Shown in pieces: positions 47,068 through 56,212 of a stretch of 64,000 bases of DNA. The notes under the pieces are model-generated. The model saw nothing but the letters and a program-made list of their open reading frames with translations. It did not search any database and had not been told where the DNA came from. The position numbers were made by a program, and so were the translations under genes. The first letter of the stretch is position 1. Each line of letters opens with the position of its first letter. The stretch comes from Burkholderia sp. FERM BP-3421 (GTDB lineage Bacteria; Pseudomonadota; Gammaproteobacteria; Burkholderiales; Burkholderiaceae): assembly GCF_028657905.1 (NCBI RefSeq), contig NZ_CP117782.1, positions 3,162,001-3,226,000 of the forward strand, read 5' to 3'.

Positions 47068-50000
47068 TTAGTAAGCGCGGATCATCGCGAGCATCGCGAT
47101 GTTGCGCGGGCGCGCTTCTTTGCCGCCGTCCGCGTTGACCGTGATGCCGTGGCTGTGGCGACCGCCGCCGCCGATCCCGATGGCGTGGTTGTGGGCGCCG
47201 CCGACGTCGGTCCAGAACTCGTGGTTGTGATCGCCCGCGGGCGACGTGTAGGCCCATGGGTTGTCGTAGTCGATGCCGCCGTGGGAGCCCAGCTGGGACC
47301 ACGCGGCGACGCCCCACGGGGCGACGTTGACTTCCGAATACGGCGCGATGTGCTGGTGGTTGCCGTTGGCGCCCGTTACGCCGTGGTGGTTGTGCACGCC
47401 CTGTCCGTCGGCCCAGGCGTTGTGCACGTGATCGTCCGCCGTGCTCGACGAGGCGCCGTGCGCGTGCCAGATGTTCTGTGAGTCCTGATAGGTGCCGATG
47501 CGCCGCTGCGCGTCGATGTCGTCGCGGCCGTCGGCCCAGCAGCGGATGAATTCGCCGCGCAGCTCGGGGATGCGGAACGTGGTGGAGCCGTTACCGTCGG
47601 AGAAGCAGCCCCAGTTGCCGTTGGCCCAGTCCTTTTCGGCGACGAGCGCGCCGCTGGCCTGTGCGTAGGCCCACAGCGCGGGATAGTCGGCGCGATTGAG
47701 CGGCGCGCCGTTCGCTTTGACGAAGCCCGCGCGCGCGTTGGTGCGCGGCTCGAACACGATCTGGCCGATCGAGGCGGCGGCGATCTCCGACGACACCCAC
47801 GCGGTGGTGGGCACCCGGTTCGACTTTTCGCCGGCGGGCGGGTGAAGGCTGAACGCCGGCTGGTCGAAGTACGTGCCTTCCGGGGCGAAGTGAACGGTGC
47901 CGATGCCGTTGCAGGTCACGCCGAAGTGGCCGTCGGCCATGTGATACAGGCCGGTGTCGGGCGCGCCGTCGTTGATGAAGGTCAGCGACGGCGCGCTCGC
48001 GCTGCCTTCCGACAGGAAGATGCGCTTGCCGGGCGCGAAATTGAGGTCGCCGAGCATCTGGCCGCCGAGGTTGCGATCGAGCGGCGTGAGATTGCCCAGG
48101 TGCCAGACCAGCTGGCCGTCGACGCGCAGCGTGTGGTCGGTGGCGAAGTACTGGAGCGAGGCGCCTTTGTCCGGCCACCACCAGCCGAAGCTGTCCGCGT
48201 TGCCGTAGAGGTAGCCGGTGTTCGTGCCGAGGAAGATGTGACCTTCATTGTTGCCCCGGTTGACATGCAGATCGCTGCCGACGATGGCATTGCCGCCGAT
48301 GTAGGTGTCGGCGCCATGGCTGGCGATCTTGACCGTGCCCGTGTCGAGCGACCACGCGAAGGGCCGCAGGTCGTTGTAGCCCCCGAATGGATCGCCCTTG
48401 CTGGTGGACAGCAGGTAGACGTTCGAATCGTCGTTGCGCAGGAACGCGCCGTAGCTGGCGCCGGCGGCGCGGAACTGCCCGCCGTTGCCACGGTCGCTCC
48501 CGCGGCTGATCACGCCGTTCTTGACCTGCAGATCCTTTTCGATCGTGGTCGTGCCGTTGATGAAGGTCGGGGAGCCGTCGAAGGCGATCTTGACCGCGCC
48601 GTCTTCGAGCGACCACGAGAACGGCCGGTAGCCGTTGAAGGCGCCGTAGGGATCGCCCTTGTTCGTGGACAGCAGATAGGCGTTGCTGTCGTCGATGCGC
48701 AGGAACGCACCGAAGTTGTTGCCGGCGGCGCGGAATTGACCCCCGTTGGCATGGTCGAGCCCCCGGCTGATCACGCCGTTGGCGAATGCGGCATTGCCGT
48801 TGACCTGCAGCAGGTTCTTGCCGTCGTCGTTCAGCGAGCCGATCAGCACGCGCCCGGCATTCGTGACCCGCATGCGCTCCGCGCCGGCCGTGATCAGCGA
48901 GGTCCAGCCCTTGCCGTTGCCGCCGAGGAAGGCCTGGCCATCGCCCGATGCGTAGTAGTACGCGGTGGCCTGGTCGCTGTTCACCACGGCCTTGGTCGTG
49001 CCGCGCCCCGCCTGCAGCGCACCCGAGGTGCCGATGTCGCCGGCCACCTGGAGCAGGTTCGCGCCGTCGTCGTTGACCGTGCCGAGCATCACGCGGCCGC
49101 CGTAGGGGGCGAGCGAGATCGGCTTCTTCACCGTGTTGTCCACGTTGAAGGCCTCGATGGTCAGGCCGTCGTAATTGTTCGTGTTGAACGCGGCGATCGC
49201 GTTGCCCGCCACGTTGATCACCCGCCGGAAACTTCCGCCGCCGTCGACCTGAAGCGCGCTGGCGTCGCCGTGGGGCAGCTTGCCGATCACCACGGTGCCC
49301 TGTCCGGTGAGACGCATCACGCGGCTTTGCTTGTTGTCGTGGTTGATGTCGTTCCCGGCGCTGTTGAGCCAGAAGTCGAGGTATTCGCGGCCCCAAAAGC
49401 CGTTGTCGAAGCCCGAGCGCACGGTGGCGACGAGGCGCGTCCCGGTGTCGGCCGTCCCGCCGCCGAACGTGCCGTAGAAGCGCAGGCGGCTTTCGCGTCC
49501 CAGCGCGCCCGACGGCGGGCGCAGGTGAAGGTGGGCGGTTTCCGGGCCCGCATCGAAGTCGATCGCGACCGGCCCCACGAAGGTCGCGCCCGTCTTCGCC
49601 GCGTAGCGCGAGGCCGCCGTCTTCGGCGTCAGCGCGCGCGTCGCGTCCTGGCCCGCGTTGACCTCGTCCTGCGTGGCCAGCTCGATCACGCCCGTGATCT
49701 CGGTCGTCGCGGGCGGATTGACGAACGACGCGTCGCCGATCGTGATCGCGCCCGCGTCGATCGACACGAACTGGATGTCGGCCGACAGCAGCAGGTCCGC
49801 CGACGGCGACTTCTCCATGATCGGCGCGTCCTGGGAATAGACGGCGAACAGCACGCCGTTCTCCAGGTACAACCCCATGCCGAACAGCACGTACTGGTCG
49901 GCGGTGGCGTCGTTGATGGTCAGGTGCAGCGTGTCCGGGCTGATGTTCCGGCCGCCGATCGTCCTGATGCGCTTCTTTTCCCCGGGCAGCGCCAGCAGGT

Positions 50001-50127
50001 CCTTCGACGGCGTGAACTTGACGGTGCTCAGCCCGATCTCGACGACCTGGTGCGCGGTGGTGCCGGTGTTGCCGCTCGCGACGAGCGCGGCGCGGCCGGC
50101 ATCGGTGACGGTGAAGATTGCAGCCAT
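47068..50127 (-). CDS. tail fibre H1 (tail-collar type), receptor-binding protein of cassette 1
   Basis: 1019 residues. The N-terminal 160 residues are the phage tail-collar fibre N-terminal domain ('FTVTDAGRAALVASGNTGTT', 'PSADLLLSADIQFV') that docks on gpI/gpJ. The shaft contains an 87-residue duplication (about 449-535 and 536-622, each with 'NGGQFRAAG' and 'SNAYLLST'/'SNVYLLST'), plus two 'NDDG-NLLQV' units. The C-terminus from about 800 is a tail-collar domain ('RAGFVKANGAPLNRADYPAL') with a Gly/His-rich tip ('HNHHGVTGANGNHQHI'). It should decide host range. It overlaps nothing and lies 3 bp after gpI1. Confidence 0.92.
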   Translation of the reverse strand: MAAIFTVTDAGRAALVASGNTGTTAHQVVEIGLSTVKFTPSKDLLALPGEKKRIRTIGGRNISPDTLHLTINDATADQYVLFGMGLYLENGVLFAVYSQDAPIMEKSPSADLLLSADIQFVSIDAGAITIGDASFVNPPATTEITGVIELATQDEVNAGQDATRALTPKTAASRYAAKTGATFVGPVAIDFDAGPETAHLHLRPPSGALGRESRLRFYGTFGGGTADTGTRLVATVRSGFDNGFWGREYLDFWLNSAGNDINHDNKQSRVMRLTGQGTVVIGKLPHGDASALQVDGGGSFRRVINVAGNAIAAFNTNNYDGLTIEAFNVDNTVKKPISLAPYGGRVMLGTVNDDGANLLQVAGDIGTSGALQAGRGTTKAVVNSDQATAYYYASGDGQAFLGGNGKGWTSLITAGAERMRVTNAGRVLIGSLNDDGKNLLQVNGNAAFANGVISRGLDHANGGQFRAAGNNFGAFLRIDDSNAYLLSTNKGDPYGAFNGYRPFSWSLEDGAVKIAFDGSPTFINGTTTIEKDLQVKNGVISRGSDRGNGGQFRAAGASYGAFLRNDDSNVYLLSTSKGDPFGGYNDLRPFAWSLDTGTVKIASHGADTYIGGNAIVGSDLHVNRGNNEGHIFLGTNTGYLYGNADSFGWWWPDKGASLQYFATDHTLRVDGQLVWHLGNLTPLDRNLGGQMLGDLNFAPGKRIFLSEGSASAPSLTFINDGAPDTGLYHMADGHFGVTCNGIGTVHFAPEGTYFDQPAFSLHPPAGEKSNRVPTTAWVSSEIAAASIGQIVFEPRTNARAGFVKANGAPLNRADYPALWAYAQASGALVAEKDWANGNWGCFSDGNGSTTFRIPELRGEFIRCWADGRDDIDAQRRIGTYQDSQNIWHAHGASSSTADDHVHNAWADGQGVHNHHGVTGANGNHQHIAPYSEVNVAPWGVAAWSQLGSHGGIDYDNPWAYTSPAGDHNHEFWTDVGGAHNHAIGIGGGGRHSHGITVNADGGKEARPRNIAMLAMIRAY

Positions 50128-50130
50128 GTA

Positions 50131-50673
50131 TTAAGCCTCTGTCATGCGGATGCGGCGATAGGCGGCCATGCGTGCCACCGCGCCGAAACGTTGCGTGGTG
50201 TTGATCGCGAACCCCTGCGTGAACGAGTAGTGCGCGCGCACGGGCTTGGTCCGGTCGATTTCGGCCAGGATGTCGGCGACGTAGTCCGCGGTGGGCGGCT
50301 GACCGTCGCGGCTGCTGACGGTCATCACGATCGAGAACGTGCCGGGCTTGCCGGGCGGGTTGGTCTCGAACCATTCGCGCAGCACGATGTTGCCGCCGAA
50401 GGTCGCGACCACCTCGCGCACGGCCGCGGCCGTGCCGTTGCGGCGCGCGATCGGGATCGCGGCCTTCACGCGCGCGCGCTTGATCTGCTCGGGCCAGTAG
50501 TCTTTCCAGGCGTCGACGCCGAGCTGCCACGCGAGCCACGGCAGCAGCGCGGCCGGGATGCGGTCGGCGTTCATCAGGTCGCGGATCGGCGAGGGCAGGT
50601 CGCTGATCCGGCCGTTCACGGCCGCGATGCGCCGCTCGTGGCGCGATGCGTTCGGCGCGAGCAGGTCATCCAT
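50131..50673 (-). CDS. baseplate wedge protein gpI, copy 1
   Basis: 180 residues ('MDDLLAPNASRHERRIAAVN', 'ALLPWLAWQLGVDAWKDYWP', 'NGTAAAVREVVATFGG'), the P2 gpI family that links the wedge to the fibre. It overlaps gpJ1 by 8 bp. Only the first 110 residues resemble gpI copy 2 (53998-54564); the C-terminal, fibre-facing part differs. Confidence 0.93.
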   Translation of the reverse strand: MDDLLAPNASRHERRIAAVNGRISDLPSPIRDLMNADRIPAALLPWLAWQLGVDAWKDYWPEQIKRARVKAAIPIARRNGTAAAVREVVATFGGNIVLREWFETNPPGKPGTFSIVMTVSSRDGQPPTADYVADILAEIDRTKPVRAHYSFTQGFAINTTQRFGAVARMAAYRRIRMTEA

Positions 50674-51574
50674 AGATGCCGCCGTGCCGGATCGCGGCGT
50701 CGACGCAGTACGCCGCCTGCGTCCGGTTGATCGCCACGTTCGCGGCCGGCTCGTCGAGCTGGACGCGCTCGACGCCTTCCACGTGCAGCGCGGCGTAGAT
50801 GCCCGACAGCGTGATCTCGCGGCCGAGGCGATGGGCGTCGGAGACGTAGCGCGCGAGACGCGCGCGGGCCTCCGCGAGCACGACGCCGGAGTCCGGCCCC
50901 GGGAAGGTGTAGAGCGTCGCGCTGACCTTGTACGGCACGATCTGTGCGCTCTGCACGGTGACGCAGTCGGTCAGCGGCCGGACATTGTCGGCCTTCAGCG
51001 CGGCGGCGACCGCGTCGATCAGGCGCGCATCGGCCGTGCCGTCGCCGTCGCGCGACAGGATCGTGACGAGCACTTCGCACGGCGCGGGGCTCGTCGCCGA
51101 GGCGTCGAGCACGCGGCCGTCGGTGTTCAGCGCATGCGAGATGTACGCGCCTTCCGGGCCCGCGACCGAGTACCCCTGCGGCGCGAGCTGGGTGCGCTTG
51201 CGCAGGTCGACGTCGCTTTCCATCACGGCCGGGATGCCCTGTTCGGGAATCGCCGGCGACAGCACCAGGCGCTCGATGGCGAAGAAGGCCGCGAGCTGGT
51301 CGAGATCGCGGCCGGTCGCGTAGGCGAGCATCACCGCGCGCGCCGCGTCGTTGATGCGCTGGCGCAGCACGATCTCGCGATACGCGCTTTCCTGGAGCAG
51401 TACCAGCATCGGTTCGGATTCGAGCTCGAGCGTCGCGCGCACCTCGGCCTGCTGGCCCGCCGGATAGAGCGCGATCAGGCGCGCCTTGCGCGCCGCGAGC
51501 AGCGTGTCGTAGTCGAGCTGCTCGACCACGTCGGGGGCGGGCAGGCGGGACAGGTCGATCGGGGTCGCGCTCAT
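50666..51574 (-). CDS. baseplate wedge protein gpJ, copy 1
   Basis: 302 residues, normal gpJ length. 'LLQESAYREIVLRQRINDAA', 'AVMLAYATGRDLDQLAAFF' and 'VLVTILSRDGDGTADARLID' are family landmarks. It overlaps gpW by 4 bp. It is about half identical by eye to gpJ copy 2 (54557-55468), too divergent for a recent tandem duplication. Confidence 0.95.
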   Translation of the reverse strand: MSATPIDLSRLPAPDVVEQLDYDTLLAARKARLIALYPAGQQAEVRATLELESEPMLVLLQESAYREIVLRQRINDAARAVMLAYATGRDLDQLAAFFAIERLVLSPAIPEQGIPAVMESDVDLRKRTQLAPQGYSVAGPEGAYISHALNTDGRVLDASATSPAPCEVLVTILSRDGDGTADARLIDAVAAALKADNVRPLTDCVTVQSAQIVPYKVSATLYTFPGPDSGVVLAEARARLARYVSDAHRLGREITLSGIYAALHVEGVERVQLDEPAANVAINRTQAAYCVDAAIRHGGIYG

Positions 51575-51933
51575 ACGGTGGGTCTCGCATCGAGTTGCAC
51601 GCGCGTCGAGACCGGTTCGCCGGTCTCGGTTGTCACGCCTTCGATCTCCAGCGTCTGCGCGCCGGCGACCAGTTCGTCCGTCGACGCGTCGAGCTGCACG
51701 CGCGTGAGTTTCAGGCGCGGTTCCCAGCGCATCAGCGCAGCGGCGACCGCGGCGTACAGGCGCACGCGGGCCGCGCCGTTGTTGGGCGCGTCGATGAGAT
51801 CGGGCAGCTCGGAGCCGAAATCGCGGCGCGCGATGCGCGTGCCGAGCGGCGTGGTCAGGATCTTGCCGATCGACTGGTAGAGATGGGGCAGGCCGCTCAA
51901 CGCGCGTCCCGTGGTGGCGTTGAGGCCTTTCAT
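51571..51933 (-). CDS. W: baseplate protein gpW (gp25-like)
   Basis: 120 residues. 'IGKILTTPLGTRIARRDFGS' and 'RWEPRLKLTRVQLDAS' are signatures of the gpW/gp25 lysozyme-like wedge family. In P2 W directly follows V; here the second J-I-H-G cassette separates them. Only one gpW is present. Confidence 0.95.
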   Translation of the reverse strand: MKGLNATTGRALSGLPHLYQSIGKILTTPLGTRIARRDFGSELPDLIDAPNNGAARVRLYAAVAAALMRWEPRLKLTRVQLDASTDELVAGAQTLEIEGVTTETGEPVSTRVQLDARPTV

Positions 51934-52090
51934 CGGCGGGCCTCCACGTCGGCGCGGCGAGCCGGGCTCGGGGCGGGGGCGATCGAAGGCGAAGCGAGGC
52001 GTGCGTTCATGCTTCGATGGTGCCGGGCCGTCGCGGCGCGCGCACGCGACGGCGTGTGTGCCCGGCGCGAGTACAGCGCGCCGGCGGCGC

Positions 52091-52385
52091 TCAGTCGCGC
52101 GGCGCGAGGAACGCGGGCGGCGCCGGCAGATCGAGATCCGGCCAGCTCGGCTGGGCCGGCGCGTCGCGCAGCGCGGCGCGATACGCGAGCAGCACGGTGA
52201 ATTGCTCGGCGCTCAGGGTCGTGCCGCGCGCGAGCAGCAGTTCGTCCTGGTGCCGGGCCACGACGCCGTCGGTGGTGCGCAGCGTCGCGTCGCGCGCACT
52301 GCGCAGGCGCCGGGCTGTCGACGTCGTCGTACAGGCCGGTGATGAAAAGCTGGGCGTCGTAGGACGCGAATTTCTGACCCATCAT
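52091..52385 (-). pseudogene. tail fibre assembly gene G2, frameshifted
   Basis: Starts with an ATG overlapping the H2 stop and reads 'MMGQKFASYDAQLFITGLYD' then 'DVDSPAPAQ'. The natural continuation ('SARDATLRTTDGVVARHQDE' then 'LLLARGTTLSAEQFTVLLAY', ending 'PAFLAPRD' at a TGA at 52091) lies in the +1 frame. One extra C near 52308 explains the break. The intact product would be about 97 residues, a short fibre chaperone. It could be a true mutation or a sequencing error. 157 bp without a gene follow before gpW. Confidence 0.75.
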
Positions 52386-54001
52386 TGTCCCCAGGCGAAG
52401 TAGAAGGCCCACATAGGCGTGTTGGCCAGGCGGCACGACAGGCCCATGGCGGCGGTCGTGCGCGACGGCAGCGCCAGGACCCAGGCGGTCTCCTGCATAT
52501 AACCGCTCACATCGCCTGGCGTGGCTACGATTCCGAAGCAGGCATTCGGAAATGCGATCGGAAAATTGACCGGGATGACGTTCTCGCTGATGCCGTCGAT
52601 CACGGTTCCCTGCGTCGAGCCGGAATAGAAGCCCATCTGCAGGATCAGGCCGCTCGGCAGCTTCTGGTAACTGCCGCCGGCGGTGAGACCCGCGCCGAAT
52701 GCACCCGTGTAGCGCAGCTGGGCGGTGCCCTGGCTGACGAGCCAGGTATTGCGCCCCGTCGACACGAGCCGCGCGCTGTCGCCTGACGCGAGCACCGGCG
52801 ACAGCGCGGGCGCGCTGCCGATCACGTAGATCGTGTTGCCGCTCGCCGGCGCGAGCGTGACCGCGCCCGGCCCGCCGTTGACGAGATCGATCACGCTGCC
52901 GGGCGGGAGATCGGGCGTGTCGGCGGGCAGCGTGAGCGTGATCGCGCCCGCGGCGTTCGTCTGGATGAACTGGCCGACATGCTTGTCGGTCAGCGTCTGC
53001 GATGCGTTCAGCGACAGGTAGCCTGCGTGATTGCCCGCCGCGCGGCGCACGAATTCGGTGGTCGCGATGCGCGCGCCGCTATCCGTCAGGGGCGGCGTCG
53101 GCGCTTTTGGCGCTCCGGTCAGCGCGGGGGAATCGAGCGGCGCGACGGTGGCCCAGTCCGCTTCCTGCGAATACAGCGACGGCGCCGGGCCCTGCTCGAT
53201 CTTGATCGCACGCACGGCGCAGCCGAATGCGGGCGCGAGCGGCCGCGCGTCGGCAGCCTTGATCGCGCGGACCTGCGTCGTGCCGGGCGGCGTGACCCCG
53301 CTCGCGCTGCGGTACTGCCAGCCGTTCGCGCCCGCGTCGAGCAGGCACTGCGCGACGTCGCCGATCGGCTGGCCCGCTGCGTCGAGCGCCTGCAGCCGCA
53401 CGCGCACCGTGCCGCGCGTCATGCCGTAGGCGTACAGCTCGGCGGACAGCGCGAGGTTCACGCCCGCGTTGCACGGCAGCGGCGCGCCGAGGTCCTGCAG
53501 CAGATCGCCGCCCGTGATCGGCGCGAGGTTCACGAACTGCGGGCCGTCGCCCCAGTTGCCCGACGCCGCAGGCAGGTTCGCGCTGCTCCAGGCCGCGTTG
53601 CCGAGTTCCCCCGAGCCGTTCGGCAGCAGGTTCGGCCGGTTCACGCCGTTGAGCTTGCCCTGCGCCTGCACGCCGGCTGCGAGCGCCGCCGCGACGAAGC
53701 CGGTGTTCGCGGCCAGCGTCGACGCGTCGCCCCCGGGCGCGTCCGGCACGCGCACCGCGCCGCGGAAGGTCGGCGAATCGAGGTCGGCCTTGGTGGTCTG
53801 CAACGACTTCGATGCGTATTGCGGATGCGGGTCCGCGCTCGCGAAGTGCGCCTCCTGGGTGTCCTTCAGGTAGCGCGTGCGGTTCGCGAGCTGCCGGGCC
53901 TGCACGTTGTCGATGCCGTCCGGTCCGCCCTCGACGGGGTCGGACGTCTCCAGCTGATAGATGCCGGACTCCCACTTCCCGGTTTCGGTCAGGTTCGTCA
54001 T
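52382..54001 (-). CDS. tail fibre H2, receptor-binding protein of cassette 2
   Basis: 539 residues, unrelated at the N-terminus to H1 ('WESGIYQLETSDPVEGGPDG', 'NVQARQLANRTRYLKDTQEA'), the adaptor type common in Burkholderia phages. The middle has a jelly-roll-like stretch and 'ITLTLPADTPDLPPGSVIDL'. The C-terminus 'LPSGLILQMGFYSGSTQGTV' with 'FPIAFPNACFGIVAT' is the gp53-like fibre tip domain. The ATG overlaps the gpI2 stop by 4 bp and its TGA overlaps the G2 start. A second receptor-binding specificity is likely. Confidence 0.92.
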   Translation of the reverse strand: MTNLTETGKWESGIYQLETSDPVEGGPDGIDNVQARQLANRTRYLKDTQEAHFASADPHPQYASKSLQTTKADLDSPTFRGAVRVPDAPGGDASTLAANTGFVAAALAAGVQAQGKLNGVNRPNLLPNGSGELGNAAWSSANLPAASGNWGDGPQFVNLAPITGGDLLQDLGAPLPCNAGVNLALSAELYAYGMTRGTVRVRLQALDAAGQPIGDVAQCLLDAGANGWQYRSASGVTPPGTTQVRAIKAADARPLAPAFGCAVRAIKIEQGPAPSLYSQEADWATVAPLDSPALTGAPKAPTPPLTDSGARIATTEFVRRAAGNHAGYLSLNASQTLTDKHVGQFIQTNAAGAITLTLPADTPDLPPGSVIDLVNGGPGAVTLAPASGNTIYVIGSAPALSPVLASGDSARLVSTGRNTWLVSQGTAQLRYTGAFGAGLTAGGSYQKLPSGLILQMGFYSGSTQGTVIDGISENVIPVNFPIAFPNACFGIVATPGDVSGYMQETAWVLALPSRTTAAMGLSCRLANTPMWAFYFAWGQ

Positions 54002-54564
54002 GAATGGATCGTTCCTCGGTTGTATTGGCGATCGCGGCGGGCCGCCCCGTTGTGACGGATCGGGCTCGCGCGATAGTCGAGCAGCGCGAGATGCGAACGC
54101 TGCGGCGCGTAGCGTTCGAGCATCGCGCGCAGGTTGTCGGCCTGGTCGCGCGTGATCGCGCGCGTGAGCCGGATCAGGTATTCGGCCCAGGCGTCGGCGC
54201 GGCCATGCACGTAGTCGCCGTTGCGGCGCATCGCGCCGTCGCGGCGACGGATCAGCCGGCCCTCGATCAGCGCGACCTCGCCGAAGCCGAGCCGCCGGAT
54301 CACCTCGCGCACCGCCCACGGCGTGCCGCGCTTGCGATGCAGCTCGATCGCGCCGCGAATCAGCGCGCGCCGCGCATCCTCCGATTCCGCCAGCTCCCAG
54401 CCGTCCACCGAGACCTCGGTGGCCAGGTAGGGCAGCAGCGGCACGGGGCAGCGCGCGGGATCCCAGTACGCGCGCAGCGGGACCGGCAGCGTGTCGACGC
54501 GGCCCAGCGCGTGGGCGACGCGGCGTTCGAGCGGCGTCGCGTTCGGCGGCAGCAGGTCAGTCAT
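53998..54564 (-). CDS. baseplate wedge protein gpI, copy 2
   Basis: 188 residues ('LPPNATPLERRVAHALGRVD', 'LLPYLATEVSVDGWELAESE', 'RGTPWAVREVIRRLGFGEVA'). Same family as copy 1 but only weakly similar. It overlaps gpJ2 by 8 bp and H2 by 4 bp. The cassette keeps its own matched wedge-fibre adaptor. Confidence 0.93.
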   Translation of the reverse strand: MTDLLPPNATPLERRVAHALGRVDTLPVPLRAYWDPARCPVPLLPYLATEVSVDGWELAESEDARRALIRGAIELHRKRGTPWAVREVIRRLGFGEVALIEGRLIRRRDGAMRRNGDYVHGRADAWAEYLIRLTRAITRDQADNLRAMLERYAPQRSHLALLDYRASPIRHNGAARRDRQYNRGTIHS

Positions 54565-55468
54565 CGACGCCGCCGTCGAGAATCTCGATGCCTTCGCAAT
54601 ACGGCGCGGCCGTGGTGCTGGTCACGAGATCGACGGCCGGCTCGCTCAGGTCGGTGCGCGTGATGCCCGCCGCCTGGATCACGCCGATCAGCGCGGAGGT
54701 CGCCACCTTGGCGCCGATCCGGTGCATCGCGTCGACATGTGCGCGGACGTTGTCGCGCGCGCGCCGGACCAGCAGCTCCGCGCCGACCGGTGATTGCGTG
54801 AAGACGGTCGCGCGCACCCGATAGCGGACGATGTCGGCCGACGCGACCTGCACGGTGTCGTTCAGCGGCCGCTGATCCTCCGCGCTCAGTGCGCGCGCGA
54901 CGGCGTCGAGCAGGGCCGGCGGCGCCGTGCCGTCGCCGTCGCGCGCGAGCAGCGTGACCAGCACGTCGCCGGGACGCGGACGCGAACTGCGCGCGTCCAG
55001 CAGGCGGCCGTCGACGGCGAGCGCGCGCGACACGTAGGCGGCCGCCGGGCCCGCGGTGCTGAAGCCCTGCGGCGCGAGTTGAATGCGGCGGCGCAGGTCG
55101 GCGTCGCTTTCGTATTGAGCGGGGATCTGGCCGGCGGGGTCGCCGGGCGCGACGACGAGCCGCTCGACGCCGAACAGCGCGGCGCGCTGTTCGAGGTCCG
55201 CGCCGGTCGCATAGGCGAGCATCACGGCGCGCAGCGCGTCGTTGACGCGTTGCCGCCAGACCAGCTCGCGATAGCAGTTCTCCTGCAGCAGGCGCGCGAG
55301 CGGCTCGGATTCAAGCGCGAGCGTGGCGGCGATGTCCGCGCGTTCCTCCGCGGGCCACAGCGCGATCAACGCGGCCTTGCGCGCGGCCAGGAGCGCTTCG
55401 AAATCCAGCATCTCGAGCGCGTCGGGACGCGGCAGGCTGGCGAGGTCGATCAGGGCGGACAGGCTCAT
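54557..55468 (-). CDS. baseplate wedge protein gpJ, copy 2
   Basis: 303 residues ('LLQENCYRELVWRQRVNDAL', 'AVMLAYATGADLEQRAALFG', 'VLVTLLARDGDGTAPPALLD'). It matches copy 1 over the full length with no gaps of note, but about half the residues differ. It follows V with 13 bp between, the position W normally has. Confidence 0.94.
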   Translation of the reverse strand: MSLSALIDLASLPRPDALEMLDFEALLAARKAALIALWPAEERADIAATLALESEPLARLLQENCYRELVWRQRVNDALRAVMLAYATGADLEQRAALFGVERLVVAPGDPAGQIPAQYESDADLRRRIQLAPQGFSTAGPAAAYVSRALAVDGRLLDARSSRPRPGDVLVTLLARDGDGTAPPALLDAVARALSAEDQRPLNDTVQVASADIVRYRVRATVFTQSPVGAELLVRRARDNVRAHVDAMHRIGAKVATSALIGVIQAAGITRTDLSEPAVDLVTSTTAAPYCEGIEILDGGVDD

Positions 55469-55481
55469 GGGCGGCGCGGCG

Positions 55482-56147
55482 TCACAGCGGCGGGCTCGTG
55501 ACCGCGTTCTCGCCCTGCGCGCGGTGCGTGTGGCCGGGGAGGCTCTTGCCTTGCGCGCGCACGTCGCCGCTGAATTCGGCGGCGCCGTCGATGCGCATCG
55601 TCGCGCCGCCGCCGCCGCCCTTGCCGGTCATGCCGGCCTGGAACTCGAAGGCGCCCTGCACGAGCAGCGAGCCGGTCACGGTGGTGGCGCCCGCGTCGAT
55701 CGTCACGGTCTCGGCCTTGAGCGTCGCGGCCCGGGTCCGCACCTCGACCGAGCCGGGTGCGATCACGGTGAGCGTCGCGCCGGCCGGCAGCTCGGCGGTG
55801 AGTGCGTGCGCGGCATGGTTGTAGTCGATGCGCGCGCCGTCGGGATAGACGCGCGTGTGCGTGTCCGGGCTGTCGCCGGGCGCGCCGGCCGCATCCGAGA
55901 ACACCCCGCGCAGCACGACGCCCTGCGCGGGGTCGCCGCTTTCCGACAGCAGCACCGCCTGCTCGCCGACGGTGGGCGGCAGCCATTCGCGCGTGGTGCC
56001 CGCGGCGGGCGTGAGCCAGCTCAGCCAGTCGGTCTGCAGCTCGCCGCTCTGGAAGCGGCACAGCGCGCGCGCGTGGTCGACCGCCATGATGCTGCCACGG
56101 CGGATCTGGTTGAGCATGAGGCGGGTCGATTCATTGCGGTCGTTCAT
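55482..56147 (-). CDS. V: baseplate spike protein gpV
   Basis: 221 residues. The OB-fold region is 'RRGSIMAVDHARALCRFQSG' to 'VLLSESGDPAQGVVLRGVFS', followed by a beta-helical spike. The tip carries the H-x-H metal motif 'PGHTHRAQG' typical of iron-binding P2-type spikes. The start at 56147 precedes the family N-terminus. It pierces the target outer membrane after contraction. Confidence 0.94.
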   Translation of the reverse strand: MNDRNESTRLMLNQIRRGSIMAVDHARALCRFQSGELQTDWLSWLTPAAGTTREWLPPTVGEQAVLLSESGDPAQGVVLRGVFSDAAGAPGDSPDTHTRVYPDGARIDYNHAAHALTAELPAGATLTVIAPGSVEVRTRAATLKAETVTIDAGATTVTGSLLVQGAFEFQAGMTGKGGGGGATMRIDGAAEFSGDVRAQGKSLPGHTHRAQGENAVTSPPL

Positions 56148-56212
56148 GCGTGCATCGTGCGGCACGCCGCGGCGCGGCGCACGGCGGCGCGTATGTCGCC
56201 GGCGCGGCGACG

